DNA of 64,000 bases from Alphaproteobacteria bacterium (GCA_028289285.1 JANQRF010000007.1:214609-278608), one strand, 5' to 3'. Positions 44,363 through 52,423 are shown, numbered from the stretch's first letter. Notes: generated from the letters alone by a model not told the origin. Translations and numbers: made by a program.

Positions 44363-44791
44363 TTATATTATGTAATAATTCTTTTGAGGTTTTTTAGCAA
44401 GTTTTCTTCTAATAATTCTTTGTTTTTTATTTCGCATTCCCAGATAGTCAATACATTCCAGCCTTGTTTTTCCCAGCTCTGTTTTACTTTTTTTGTCTCG
44501 TTTTACTGTTTTTGCAAACTTTTCTTTCCAAAATTCTATATTTGTAGTGGGCGATGATTGACCCTTTTTACATTTCTTGTGCCGGTGCCAATAGCAACCA
44601 TGTACAAAAATAACAGTTTTATATTTAGGAAGGCATAAGTCGGGTTTGCCTGGTAGATCTTTTCTATGAAGTCTAAATCTATAGCCGTTACAGTGTAAAA
44701 GAGACCGAATTACCAGCTCTGGTTTCGTATCTTTGCCGGAAATACGCCCCATTATTTCACTTCTTTTAGACTTTGAAAAACAATCAACCAT
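44363..44791 (-). CDS. vsr: Vsr endonuclease, cassette 2, with frameshifted C-terminus
   Basis: The first 100 residues are a normal Vsr: FSKSKRSEIMGRISGKDTKP, catalytic Asp in LPGKPDLC, and FVHGCYWHRHKKCKKG. The expected ending is missing from this frame. The next frame over gives WEKQGWNVLTIWECEI, then KNKELLEENLLKNLKRII and a stop at 44368-44370, which is the true Vsr ending with the zinc-binding Cys of WECE. Removing one A from the A7 tract (T7 on the given strand, 44488-44494) restores the frame as DKKVKQSWEKQGW. So this is a +1 insertion: a recent loss of function, a sequencing error, or expression through slippage. It overlaps the endonuclease gene by eight bases. Confidence 0.85.
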   Translation of the reverse strand: MVDCFSKSKRSEIMGRISGKDTKPELVIRSLLHCNGYRFRLHRKDLPGKPDLCLPKYKTVIFVHGCYWHRHKKCKKGQSSPTTNIEFWKEKFAKTVKRDKKSKTELGKTRLECIDYLGMRNKKQRIIRRKLAKKPQKNYYII

Positions 44792-45788
44792 CAGTGTCTG
44801 CTGCCAACTCTACAACTTCAGTTTCGAGAAAAAGATCATCGAAAGCTTCCGGATCAATTCTCCAGCAAAATCCATGATCTCTTACTTTGTTATCTTTGAT
44901 CGATAGAGTGAAATCTAGGAAAACCCGTCCCTGATCTATTAGTCTCATAAACTTGATGATTGAGGGCCATCTGCCATAAACCATCTTATCTAACTTAAAG
45001 CAGTCTTCCTCTTCATACTTAAAGTTGTTTATTTTTATAAACGCTGTTTCAGAGTGCTTAGATAATAAAGCTTCTTCTAGAGTTTCTGTTTCAAACGATA
45101 GTATTTTCTTCTTGTCTTTGACGACAAATACCTCATCCCTGCCTGCTTTTAAAGAAAAGCCCAGGCTATCGCCTTTGCTACTAAATGACGTATATAAGGC
45201 TTGCCTCTCTCTTTTCGCGTCATAGTATCCATGCTTCACAACAAGCTCTCTCTTGTCTTTACAATCCAAATATTTACTGGGTATGCGTGAGAATAAAGTT
45301 TGAAGACTTTTTCCTGTGCTAGTTTTCAGTTCAATGCCCATAAAATCTGCAGATTTACTGCTATTTTGCGGAACTCCTAAATACTTTTCCACGGCCAAGC
45401 CGTATCTACCGCTTCCTCCTCCTTGCGCCTTTAAAATCCCCTTCCGATAAAGGCTTAAAATTTTTTGTTTCAATATTTCTTTTGGAATGTAATTAGGAGG
45501 TTTGTTACGGTCTAGGTGATCTAGAACTAATAATCTTAAAAGCCGTTGATAGTTATTAGAAGGAAGCAACCCATCTACAAAGGGTAATTTCTCTTCGTAA
45601 AGAATCGCGCTTATGTTAGCGAACTTTCTTTCAAAAGCTCTTGGTGACCGAGAGGTGTGCATCTTTGACAAGTTTCGATAAACTTCGAGCTTATTAACTG
45701 AAAGGCCATTTTCTTGTGCTTCTAGCATCTTAAAATATTCAGCTATAGCATCCTTAATTTCATTCTCGTTCCAAGGCTTATATTTCAT
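44784..45788 (-). CDS. MvaI/BcnI-type restriction endonuclease
   Basis: A 334-residue enzyme. The N-terminal 90 residues are a helical DNA-associated domain common in restriction proteins (WNENEIKDAIAEYFKMLEAQ, RAFERKFANISAILYE, LLPSNNYQ). The catalytic domain has the MvaI/BcnI signature GRYGLAVEKYLGVPQNSSKS followed by ADFMGIELKTS, giving Asp148, Glu153 and Lys155. MvaI and BcnI cut CCWGG and CCSGG as monomers that nick each strand in turn. A CC-N-GG-like target would fit the C5 methylase and Vsr in this operon, but this is not shown. It is the first gene of the seven-gene operon; its promoter must lie in 45789-45900. Confidence 0.87.
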   Translation of the reverse strand: MKYKPWNENEIKDAIAEYFKMLEAQENGLSVNKLEVYRNLSKMHTSRSPRAFERKFANISAILYEEKLPFVDGLLPSNNYQRLLRLLVLDHLDRNKPPNYIPKEILKQKILSLYRKGILKAQGGGSGRYGLAVEKYLGVPQNSSKSADFMGIELKTSTGKSLQTLFSRIPSKYLDCKDKRELVVKHGYYDAKRERQALYTSFSSKGDSLGFSLKAGRDEVFVVKDKKKILSFETETLEEALLSKHSETAFIKINNFKYEEEDCFKLDKMVYGRWPSIIKFMRLIDQGRVFLDFTLSIKDNKVRDHGFCWRIDPEAFDDLFLETEVVELAADTDG

Positions 45789-45881
45789 CTATTTTCTTTT
45801 TAATTATAATCGAAATTTCAGTATTGATCGTAAAGTATGATACAAAATTTATCTCTGATAATCGAATATTATGAGAAGTAA

Positions 45882-46235
45882 AATAAAACAGCCAAGGCGG
45901 TCTATGAAGGTTTTCCTGACAGAACCGGCGCGATAGGATTTGGACGGGCATGGGATCATAACTTTGGAAACGAAAGCCGCCCCTATCTATTTGACATGCG
46001 TGACTATAATCAACAATTTCAAAGACAGGCACAAGAAATTGTTTCACGAGGAGAAGCCGTTGCCCTTAGAGATCTTTTTTCTTTGCCTACAGAACCAACT
46101 AGAATATCAAAGGCGTCTATAGACCCGTGGTCGGGATCGCCAGATCCAGATAGAAAAGTTAGAGTGTCACGAACTATAGGAGGCGGTGAACAAATCATAG
46201 GCAATCCGGATTATTTTAAATTTGAAAAACCATAG
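45882..46235 (+). pseudogene. 5'-truncated C-terminal toxin-like fragment
   Basis: A frame open from 45882 (after TAA) to 46235 with no start codon before ATG 45996. The whole frame reads as one continuous domain (RTGAIGFGRAWDHNFGNESR, FDMRDYNQQFQRQAQEIVSR, ending IIGNPDYFKFEKP), so the real protein was longer on the 5' side. It looks like the tip of a polymorphic or contact-delivered toxin left behind after loss of the delivery part. The gene behind it starts 10 bases later with a strong ribosome site and resembles a small immunity protein. If translated from 45996 it would be 79 residues. No toxin family was recognised with certainty. Confidence 0.45.
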
Positions 46236-46244
46236 GAGGTCACA

Positions 46245-46607
46245 ATGTATTCTATTGATGCTAATACAGTAAAATGGGAAAATAAATTAATTTACGAAGC
46301 TCCTGGCGAGATTAAGAGCCATTTTAATCATCAAGGGAATCTCATTTTGCATTATAAAGTCCATAACGACGATAAGGTGAAGTTTTCGACAGAGGAAATA
46401 GTCCGAAATATATTGTCGCTAGATTTTAATGGAAATGTAATTTGGCGCCTAAAAATGCCAGAAAAAAGTACTTTGCCTTTTCAGCCAAACTATCAGAATC
46501 TAAGAATGGATGATGAAGGATGTTTTTGGGCGGGAGACGGAGCAGCCTATGAAAATAAATTTGACCCCAATACAGGAGAGATATTAGAAAGCGTATTCAC
46601 AAAATAA
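46245..46607 (+). CDS. Possible immunity protein
   Basis: A 120-residue, acidic, strand-rich soluble protein preceded by a near-perfect ribosome site (aggaggt, six bases before ATG). It has repeated aromatic-rich strands: NTVKWENKLIYEAPG, LILHYKVHNDD, LSLDFNGNVIWRLKMPE and DDEGCFWAGDGAAYENKFDP, suggesting a small beta-propeller-like or beta-sandwich fold. I do not recognise a named family. Its position right behind a toxin-tip-like fragment, its size and its acidity are typical of immunity genes, which is the basis for the call. Confidence 0.55.
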   Translation: MYSIDANTVKWENKLIYEAPGEIKSHFNHQGNLILHYKVHNDDKVKFSTEEIVRNILSLDFNGNVIWRLKMPEKSTLPFQPNYQNLRMDDEGCFWAGDGAAYENKFDPNTGEILESVFTK

Positions 46608-46616
46608 TATCCACTC

Positions 46617-47438
46617 ATGGAATTGTTAAAAAAAGACATCATCAGGCAATCTCACCAGCTTTTAAAAGAGCATTTTACAGCCCCTTTTGAGCAGCAGGGC
46701 TTTGAGTGGAGAACAAACCTCTATGAGCTCATGCCGCAATGCTATTACGAGGTCCGGGGCGGTATTACAGATCCGTCAGGGCGCCCTTATATTGCTGCGC
46801 GGCTTTGTACAAATGGGGAGATTGACCGACTGGAAGCCTCAATGCGGGTTTCCGAGAACCACAAAACGGGTCAGGATGAAATTGGCATTATGAATTATCC
46901 TGCTCTGAATTATTACGCCTTGCAGCGTCTCGCAGGTATTGCCGTTATATCAGCAGAAGAAAACCAAAGACCCGATGCTTTATTGCGTCTTGGCAGTATT
47001 TGGTCCTTTCATGAATATCTGGAGTTAGCAGGGTGTGGAAATGTTATTGCTGACTTCGAGCAGGCATATTCAATTAACCCAAATAATCCTTTTGAAGTAA
47101 TTATTAAAGACACAGATCGCCACACTGTTGGAAAACCCAGTGAAGCCTTCTTTCCCCCCTATATTCAAGAAATTATCAGCGAAGAAATACAAGGCGCCTA
47201 CTCTAATTCAAATCCTGATTTTTCTCTTTTAACAGAAATGCGTTATGCTGTGCCCATGAGCATCTTAATTACTCTAGGATTTGATTTAAGTAATGAACAG
47301 AAATCTGATTTGCAAAATCAATTGACTTGGTATATGCCGCCTTATCTGCCTGTGAAGGTGCATAAGGCTTATTGCTTACATCCAAGAATACCATGTTTGA
47401 GAGTATCTAATCTAAATTCTAAAAGCCTACAGTTGTAA
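46617..47438 (+). CDS. Hypothetical protein
   Basis: A 273-residue soluble protein not matched to a family. The N-terminal half is mixed helix and strand (FTAPFEQQGFEWRTNLYEL, CYYEVRGGITDPSGRPYIAA). The middle has QRLAGIAVISAEENQRPDAL. The second half is helical with GFDLSNEQKSDLQNQLTWYM. No signal peptide or membrane segment is present. The codons look more G+C-rich at the start than the neighbouring immunity-like gene. It starts nine bases after that gene and ends before a strong plus-strand terminator, so the three plus-strand frames form one transcription unit. Confidence 0.65.
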   Translation: MELLKKDIIRQSHQLLKEHFTAPFEQQGFEWRTNLYELMPQCYYEVRGGITDPSGRPYIAARLCTNGEIDRLEASMRVSENHKTGQDEIGIMNYPALNYYALQRLAGIAVISAEENQRPDALLRLGSIWSFHEYLELAGCGNVIADFEQAYSINPNNPFEVIIKDTDRHTVGKPSEAFFPPYIQEIISEEIQGAYSNSNPDFSLLTEMRYAVPMSILITLGFDLSNEQKSDLQNQLTWYMPPYLPVKVHKAYCLHPRIPCLRVSNLNSKSLQL

Positions 47439-47538
47439 AATATAGGGCTTTTCAAGCTTTTATTTGAGCGCGTTTATTTCTTCACACATCATATTCACAT
47501 TGTACGCTGTATCTACCATCCCCACAGTGTGCATGAGG

Positions 47539-47572
47539 CCTGGAGAGTATTTACTCTCCAGGCTGATTTTTT
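47539..47572 (+). terminator. Strong intrinsic terminator
   Basis: A perfect ten-base-pair stem, CCTGGAGAGT and ACTCTCCAGG, encloses an ATTT loop and is followed by CTGATTTTTT. It closes the plus-strand unit 45882-47438 before the convergent minus-strand genes. Confidence 0.85.
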
Positions 47573-47600
47573 ACCTCCGATAAGGGGGGATTATCGCCTG

Positions 47601-49031
47601 TTATTCGTTTGCAGCACGGTTGCTGTCATATTCATCCGTAACAGCCTCAATTTGGTTTTCAGGTTCATTTACCTGAACAAGCCTAACTGTTTCCGGCTCA
47701 TCCAGATTGTGTATGTCGTCATGCTTTTCTTTTTTCACTTTTGGAGCGGGTGGAGTCCACGCCTCAAGATTTTGACCGACAGCGATATAAAATTCTTCTA
47801 CTGTTTCTTCAACAGCTTGAATAAAGGTGTTACGACCGGAAAACCTACCTGCCAGATCGCGACTTAGAATAACATCGAAGGCTACAGGTTGAATTTGTCC
47901 GCCTTCGTGTATTAAAAGTGAATCTGTGTTTTCTCTAACTTCACTTAACTTCACTTGCGGATTATTACCTCGTCCCATCGTGTAGGCGCGGATAAAAATG
48001 TCATCTACATCTGTTTGCTTGAGTTGTCGTAACAGCCAATTAAGGCGGGCAGAAGCGCGTTGCTTGTCTTTAGGGGCGTTCAGTGACATTGAGCAGTCCA
48101 CAGTGCGCCTTTGAAGGTCTGCAGTAACTTTAAGCGGTGAAACTGCGTTAGGAATATCAAGCTCACATTTCAAAGCTAATGTTTTGGCCAACTCTTCACA
48201 GTCTTCTTTCACACGAGCCACTGGATCATGAGTGTGTTTTCGGCTCAATCGTAATGAAACAGGAACGGCAAGTGTGCGGCTCATCAGTAAGCATAAATCC
48301 CGTGCCTCCTGATGCCAACTAAGTATAGTATTTTCAACCTCATTAGACGTCTTCGAGAGTGTTGAGCCGCTTCTTACGGCTGTCGTAATGTCTTTCCATT
48401 CTTTGTTCATGCTGGTAAATTCAGACACGCCCACACTGTCGTGATCAAAGTAGCGAACCATTTCATTCAGAAGAAACCTCTGATCTTCATCATCTACGCT
48501 CATGGTTTTCAAAAGCATTATCGCCTCAGTTAGAATGAACATCCATGAAAAGTGAAATAGATCGACCCCTTTCAGATCGGATTTTTTGAAGCTGATAGGG
48601 TGGTGAGTAGGGATAGCCGAATATTGATTGGATAACGTAATGACTGCATCAATCTTATATTTTTTGGCAAGGACTAAGTAATCTTTGATTTGTTGAGGGT
48701 CCAACTCTGAATTTCCAATTTTAGCCTCAACCAATGCTTTCCACTGGCTGCGGCCTGTATTGATAATAATTAGTCCATCTGGACGTAGCTTTTCTTTACC
48801 TGCCTTATCCTTAAGAACGATTTCCGTGTAAACCTCAATATTGGCACGCGAACCAATCCTCATGCCTAAAGCACCAAACATCACTTGTGCAAATTCGTGA
48901 ACAGCCGACAAATTTGCCAATAAGACCGATGTTGCACGGCCTTCTTTTTTCCCCTCTGATCCGACTGGAATCAAGCGTGCTTGCTCTCCGGTGGCTAAAT
49001 ACTCAGGCAGCTTTATCTTGTTGATTGGCAT
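47601..49031 (-). CDS. PD-(D/E)XK-like nuclease-fold protein of unknown role
   Basis: A 476-residue soluble protein. Residues about 65-150 look like a PD-(D/E)XK fold: EIVLKDKAGKEKLRPDGLII gives the Asp, ALVEAKIGNSELDPQQIKDY gives E-x-K and the Q-helix, and VITLSNQYS follows. The rest is helical with RTLAVPVSLRLSRKHTHD and a Lys-rich acidic tail. Proteins of this size with an N-terminal nuclease core occur in defence and integrative islands, but no established function is known to me. It begins seven bases after the lipoprotein gene, so the two are co-transcribed. No partner nuclease or methylase lies next to it. Confidence 0.65.
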   Translation of the reverse strand: MPINKIKLPEYLATGEQARLIPVGSEGKKEGRATSVLLANLSAVHEFAQVMFGALGMRIGSRANIEVYTEIVLKDKAGKEKLRPDGLIIINTGRSQWKALVEAKIGNSELDPQQIKDYLVLAKKYKIDAVITLSNQYSAIPTHHPISFKKSDLKGVDLFHFSWMFILTEAIMLLKTMSVDDEDQRFLLNEMVRYFDHDSVGVSEFTSMNKEWKDITTAVRSGSTLSKTSNEVENTILSWHQEARDLCLLMSRTLAVPVSLRLSRKHTHDPVARVKEDCEELAKTLALKCELDIPNAVSPLKVTADLQRRTVDCSMSLNAPKDKQRASARLNWLLRQLKQTDVDDIFIRAYTMGRGNNPQVKLSEVRENTDSLLIHEGGQIQPVAFDVILSRDLAGRFSGRNTFIQAVEETVEEFYIAVGQNLEAWTPPAPKVKKEKHDDIHNLDEPETVRLVQVNEPENQIEAVTDEYDSNRAANE

Positions 49032-49038
49032 AGTATCC

Positions 49039-49866
49039 TCAATTCAGTTCGAGCATAAGTTTCTGTTTTTCTTCAAGCAGTGTTTCCAGCCGCTCAGCTT
49101 CTTTTTCCCCGAATGATGCAGCTATATTTTCGCCTTCAGCATTTTCTGCGTTCACAATATCAATCGTCATAACAATATCGTCACGGTCTCTGGTTTCCGG
49201 CACAGCCCAATCACCGAACATGTTCGGGGCAAGCTGCAGTGTTTTGGTTTCGCCGGGTTCAAGACCGCCTTTGAATTCATAATTAAACGCTTGGGAAACC
49301 CATGGGATCGTTCTGCCGGGTGAAGCAACTGTGCCATGAAAAAAGCCCCTGGCTATGGCGGTATCGGTATTATTAGTGATGGTAAAGTCAATCACAGGTT
49401 TTTTGCTGTAATATTCCGTTGTCCAGTAAAATTTTGGATTTGTGATTTCAATTTTGGCAAGGACATCTGCCGTTTTATTGGCCTCGCTTTTCCGTTTGGC
49501 CAGATCGGCGATTTCTTGCTCAATGCTTTGAAGCTGCTTTCTCTTAAGATTTTGCTTTTGCTCTTCGGCAAGTTTGATGACCTCACTTGCGCTTTTACCG
49601 TCCAGTGATTTATAGAGATCACTCGCCAAATCTTCGGGGTCTTGAGCGGCAAGGGCGAAAATGCCGCCCTTATTCTGCAATTCTGAAAATACCAAAAGCT
49701 GAACGGCCTCTTCAAAATCTTTCTTTTGACTGTCGCTAAGATCACCCTGAATAGCGGATATGCTGCTTTTCAGAGATTCCTCATCTCTTGCATCAATGGT
49801 TTTTTCCTTAATACATCCCGTAAGCAATGCGGAACACATCGCAGCCAGCAAAACGAAACGCTTCAT
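49039..49866 (-). CDS. Putative lipoprotein
   Basis: A 275-residue protein with a lipoprotein signal (MKRFVLLAAMCSALLTGC; lipobox LTGC, acylated Cys at 18). An alpha-helical region with repeated Glu and Ser follows (EESLKSSISAIQGDLSDSQK), resembling DUF6694-type lipoproteins, then a coiled segment rich in Lys and Gln (about 85-125). A C-terminal beta domain (ITNPKFYWTTEYYSKKPVID, IPWVSQAFNYEFKGGLEPGE) follows. It is anchored to a membrane from the periplasmic side. It is the first gene of the pair with the PD-(D/E)XK-like gene, an odd combination because one product is exported and the other cytoplasmic. Confidence 0.75.
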   Translation of the reverse strand: MKRFVLLAAMCSALLTGCIKEKTIDARDEESLKSSISAIQGDLSDSQKKDFEEAVQLLVFSELQNKGGIFALAAQDPEDLASDLYKSLDGKSASEVIKLAEEQKQNLKRKQLQSIEQEIADLAKRKSEANKTADVLAKIEITNPKFYWTTEYYSKKPVIDFTITNNTDTAIARGFFHGTVASPGRTIPWVSQAFNYEFKGGLEPGETKTLQLAPNMFGDWAVPETRDRDDIVMTIDIVNAENAEGENIAASFGEKEAERLETLLEEKQKLMLELN

Positions 49867-50075
49867 TCTTTTCTCTCCTTATGGTGGTATAAAAGCAAAA
49901 TCCCCCTATTTACACAATGGTTTCTATCATTATTAAAAATAAATTTCTTATGCTCATATGATTGCAATCCCGACAATTGAAAGTTATTGAAACTAATTGC
50001 AAGGCATATGTAAATATGACTGCTTTTTGAAACCTAACTCAAATCGGGTGATAAAGATTTCTTCATATGGATTAG

Positions 50076-50315
50076 TTACGGGTCAATATTCAGTACAGCT
50101 TCCTCAACCCATAGTCTTTTTCCCGACACGGTTTTGATGAGTTTATAGGTGTTCCCTTCTACTTCTTGGGGGTCATACGGCCCGGAAACTTCCGTATGTT
50201 CATCTAAAAACACGCATTTGCTGTCAATCTTTGCAATATAGTTTCCTGAGAATATTTCCTTTGAATAATCTTTCCACATTTTCAGGTGGATTGTATTGCC
50301 GTACGGAATGCGCAC
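50076..50315 (-). CDS. Small hypothetical protein
   Basis: A 79-residue frame starting with GTG, strand-rich: MWKDYSKEIFSGNYIAKIDS, CVFLDEHTEVSGPYDPQEVE, TVSGKRLWVEEAV. The amino acid mix looks protein-like, but the ribosome site is poor and no family is recognised. The adjoining gap at 49867-50075 shows nothing further. Confidence 0.35.
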   Translation of the reverse strand: MRIPYGNTIHLKMWKDYSKEIFSGNYIAKIDSKCVFLDEHTEVSGPYDPQEVEGNTYKLIKTVSGKRLWVEEAVLNIDP

Positions 50316-50369
50316 TTAACCATTAAATGATTGTTATAATTTATAAATATAATTCACTTAATTAAAGAG

Positions 50370-50388
50370 GCCCCCGATAAGGCCCCCA
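50370..50388. repeat. GCCCCC-N3-AAGGCCCCCA repeat, left copy
   Basis: GCCCCCgatAAGGCCCCCA matches the copy at 57598-57616 in every position except the three-base spacer, and in the same orientation. G/C-rich tandem motifs of this type beside integrase genes are often arm-type integrase binding sites. Confidence 0.5.
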
Positions 50389-50435
50389 GCATCTTATATT
50401 TCATCTCTTTTTTATTACATTAAATAACAGCGGCT

Positions 50436-50786
50436 TCAAGCATTTGGTGGCGAGCCAATATCAAATTCTAGAGCTTTTACCTCTCCGCTGGCATCTTGCA
50501 CCATTACATTGCCCATTTTCGTATAATGGATGCTATTTTCAACTTTATCTGTATTCTTGCCATACGCACTGTCAAACAGTTCCCTAAAAGCCATCACATC
50601 ACCTTCTGCTGCTTTTTTGATTAGAGCGCGTGTAAGCTGGTCTGCAATTTGACCATCGCCATCAGTGGCTTTAGCTTCCAATAATTCACGAATGATTGTA
50701 GCGCGGTTGCGCGCACCTTTTGGTTTACCCGCTGGATTGCCTGATTGTCCCTTTTTCCATGGTTTTAAGTTTTGTTCGTTTGCCAT
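50436..50786 (-). CDS. DUF5681 domain protein
   Basis: A 116-residue protein with the DUF5681 opening LKPWKKGQSGNPAGKPKGAR followed by NRATIIRELLEAKA, a short basic sequence common in phage and integrative-element proteins. A helical ALIKKAAEGDVMAFRELFD segment follows, with a polar tail. Family members lie near packaging or replication genes of phages, with no proven biochemical role. A run of A+T-rich sequence with no gene (50787-50985) separates it from the peptidase gene. Confidence 0.75.
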   Translation of the reverse strand: MANEQNLKPWKKGQSGNPAGKPKGARNRATIIRELLEAKATDGDGQIADQLTRALIKKAAEGDVMAFRELFDSAYGKNTDKVENSIHYTKMGNVMVQDASGEVKALEFDIGSPPNA

Positions 50787-50888
50787 TTCTTCACTGAAAC
50801 CTCACTGTATTTAGAGGTATTATGATACCTCTAAATTTAAGGGGCGAGCAAGTAAAATCTATACATAGATAAGCTGGCTTTGAGCAGG

Positions 50889-50910
50889 TTTTCTTGGAAG
50901 TTATAAGATT
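50889..50910. repeat. TTTTCTTGGAAGTTAT repeat, left copy
   Basis: TTTTCTTGGAAGTTAT followed by aaGATT is identical in 20 of 22 positions to 57618-57639, same orientation, 6.7 kb apart. The right copy lies between the integrase gene and the tRNA. Confidence 0.5.
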
Positions 50911-50985
50911 ACAATTTCATAAATGCATCATTGAATGTGATGCAACGAAGCAAAATTGTCGGTTCGTGAATATGGGGTTTTTGGA

Positions 50986-51639
50986 TTAAAGTCCTAAAGC
51001 TTCTTTTTGTTTATTCATCCAAGGCACAAAACGCCAGGGGGAAGGCCCTAAAAATCTATAAGGCATATCCTTATGGCCAACTTTACCATCAGGCGCAAAA
51101 TTTATATCACCTTCATAGGTATGCGTCACTAGCGATATAACTTCACCATCTGCATTTAATATAGGTGAACCACTGAATCCTGAGAAAACAGATGACGCAG
51201 CAAAGAAATCGACAGTTACACCATTTCCTACAAAAGGCACGCTTGTCATTAGTGGTAAATCAACATCTTCAACCAAAGGTTCTTCTCTAGCCTTAGACGA
51301 TAAAAATGTTTTTGTATGAGGTAGTTTTTTACTAACATCAAAGATCCATTTTCTTCTATCAAACAGAAATTCGGCAACACCGCAAAAACAATTACTCAAT
51401 GATTGAGGTAGTAAAATAATTGAAGCATCCAAATTGGTATCATGAGCAACTAATTTCCAAGACGTATCTAAATCACAAATATTACCTACTTTGATTTGAC
51501 GTGCGTCTTCAACTACATGTCCTGCAGTTAAGACATGATTAGGTGAAATAAATACACCATTACCCCAATTTTGTTTTCCATCCGAAGCGGTAACATTGAG
51601 TATTTGTGTAGCCTGTATAACTATATCTGTATCAAACAT
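50986..51639 (-). CDS. Trypsin-like serine peptidase
   Basis: A 217-residue protein. The catalytic triad is visible: His in VLTAGHVVED (about 40), Asp in HDTNLDASIILL (about 72), and Ser in FSGFSGSPILNADG. There is no signal peptide or PDZ domain, so it probably acts in the cytoplasm, unlike DegP. It starts three bases after the stop of a gene for an exported protein. Cytoplasmic trypsin-like peptidases of this length occur as effectors in some defence systems; no partner sensor ATPase is seen here, so that role is only a possibility. Confidence 0.8.
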   Translation of the reverse strand: MFDTDIVIQATQILNVTASDGKQNWGNGVFISPNHVLTAGHVVEDARQIKVGNICDLDTSWKLVAHDTNLDASIILLPQSLSNCFCGVAEFLFDRRKWIFDVSKKLPHTKTFLSSKAREEPLVEDVDLPLMTSVPFVGNGVTVDFFAASSVFSGFSGSPILNADGEVISLVTHTYEGDINFAPDGKVGHKDMPYRFLGPSPWRFVPWMNKQKEALGL

Positions 51640-51642
51640 AAT

Positions 51643-52245
51643 TTATAAGCCAAAGCCGCATTGAACACGAACATAGTTTGTTACTTTTGCTAAAGCTTCT
51701 TCACTAACTTCTTGTCCTGACGGATCAAAGTCTTCAGTTGCCCAAAAGTTTATTACGTCACTGTTACCATTTAGAATTCTAATAGTCCCATCTGTTGAGA
51801 CAGCACCATCAAACATGTGCTTAACTTCACCTTTTGGTATTGCTTCCCAAGTCTCTTGGCGAGCCATTCTATTCATATAGGATTCATAAGTTGTAACATC
51901 TCTTAGCTGCATTTCTCTCCAATGTTCCGCAAGATGAGGCATGTCATCCTTTATCTCACGATATTTAACGGCTGGATAATCATCACTGTTAAGTACTTCC
52001 TTTTCAGAAGGAAAGTACTCTAAATTAGCAACGTATTCTCCGTCATTGTCATTAGCCTCACAGTCAACACTTATAAAGTTGAAACGACCTTGGGCTTCAA
52101 CTGAGAAACCTTGCTCCCTCATACCTGTTTTAAATTCTTCATCAAATGTTATTCGCACTTGAGGTTCACTATCCTGTGCTAAAGCACTTGATGCAACACC
52201 GATGACGATTGTTGCCGCAGTCATTACTTTTGATAATGCATTCAT
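51643..52245 (-). CDS. Exported protein of unknown function
   Basis: A 200-residue precursor with a signal peptide (MNALSKVMTAATIVIGVASSALAQ; cut after ALA). The mature part is acidic, with VRITFDEEFKTGMREQGFSV, ISVDCEANDNDGEYVANLEY, repeated Met and Trp, and two Cys (VDCEAN and VQCGFGL) that could form a disulphide. No family is recognised. It is co-transcribed with the trypsin-like peptidase gene three bases downstream. Its promoter lies in the 52246-52420 gap, which also separates it from the divergent structured RNA. Confidence 0.7.
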   Translation of the reverse strand: MNALSKVMTAATIVIGVASSALAQDSEPQVRITFDEEFKTGMREQGFSVEAQGRFNFISVDCEANDNDGEYVANLEYFPSEKEVLNSDDYPAVKYREIKDDMPHLAEHWREMQLRDVTTYESYMNRMARQETWEAIPKGEVKHMFDGAVSTDGTIRILNGNSDVINFWATEDFDPSGQEVSEEALAKVTNYVRVQCGFGL

Positions 52246-52423
52246 TTTTTATTCCTAAAATTTTACAGAATATACAAAACATAATACAATATGTCAAATA
52301 AAAAACCTTATCTCTATTTGTATCTAACCACACATACTTGTCTCTTTTCGTGTTGCTGGGACGTTGCTCTTTTCTTCTGATTGTTATACGGTTTAATTGA
52401 GATCATAGACGTTCTGTGATCTT

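Noticed and set aside
50298..50314. CCGTACGG-AT-CG-AC similarity to the tRNA-Glu T arm as a second attachment core
   Set aside because: Only 14 of 17 positions match around a palindromic octamer; this is not enough for a direct-repeat att site. A 10-base match (CGTACGGGAT) at 34112-34121 was set aside for the same reason.
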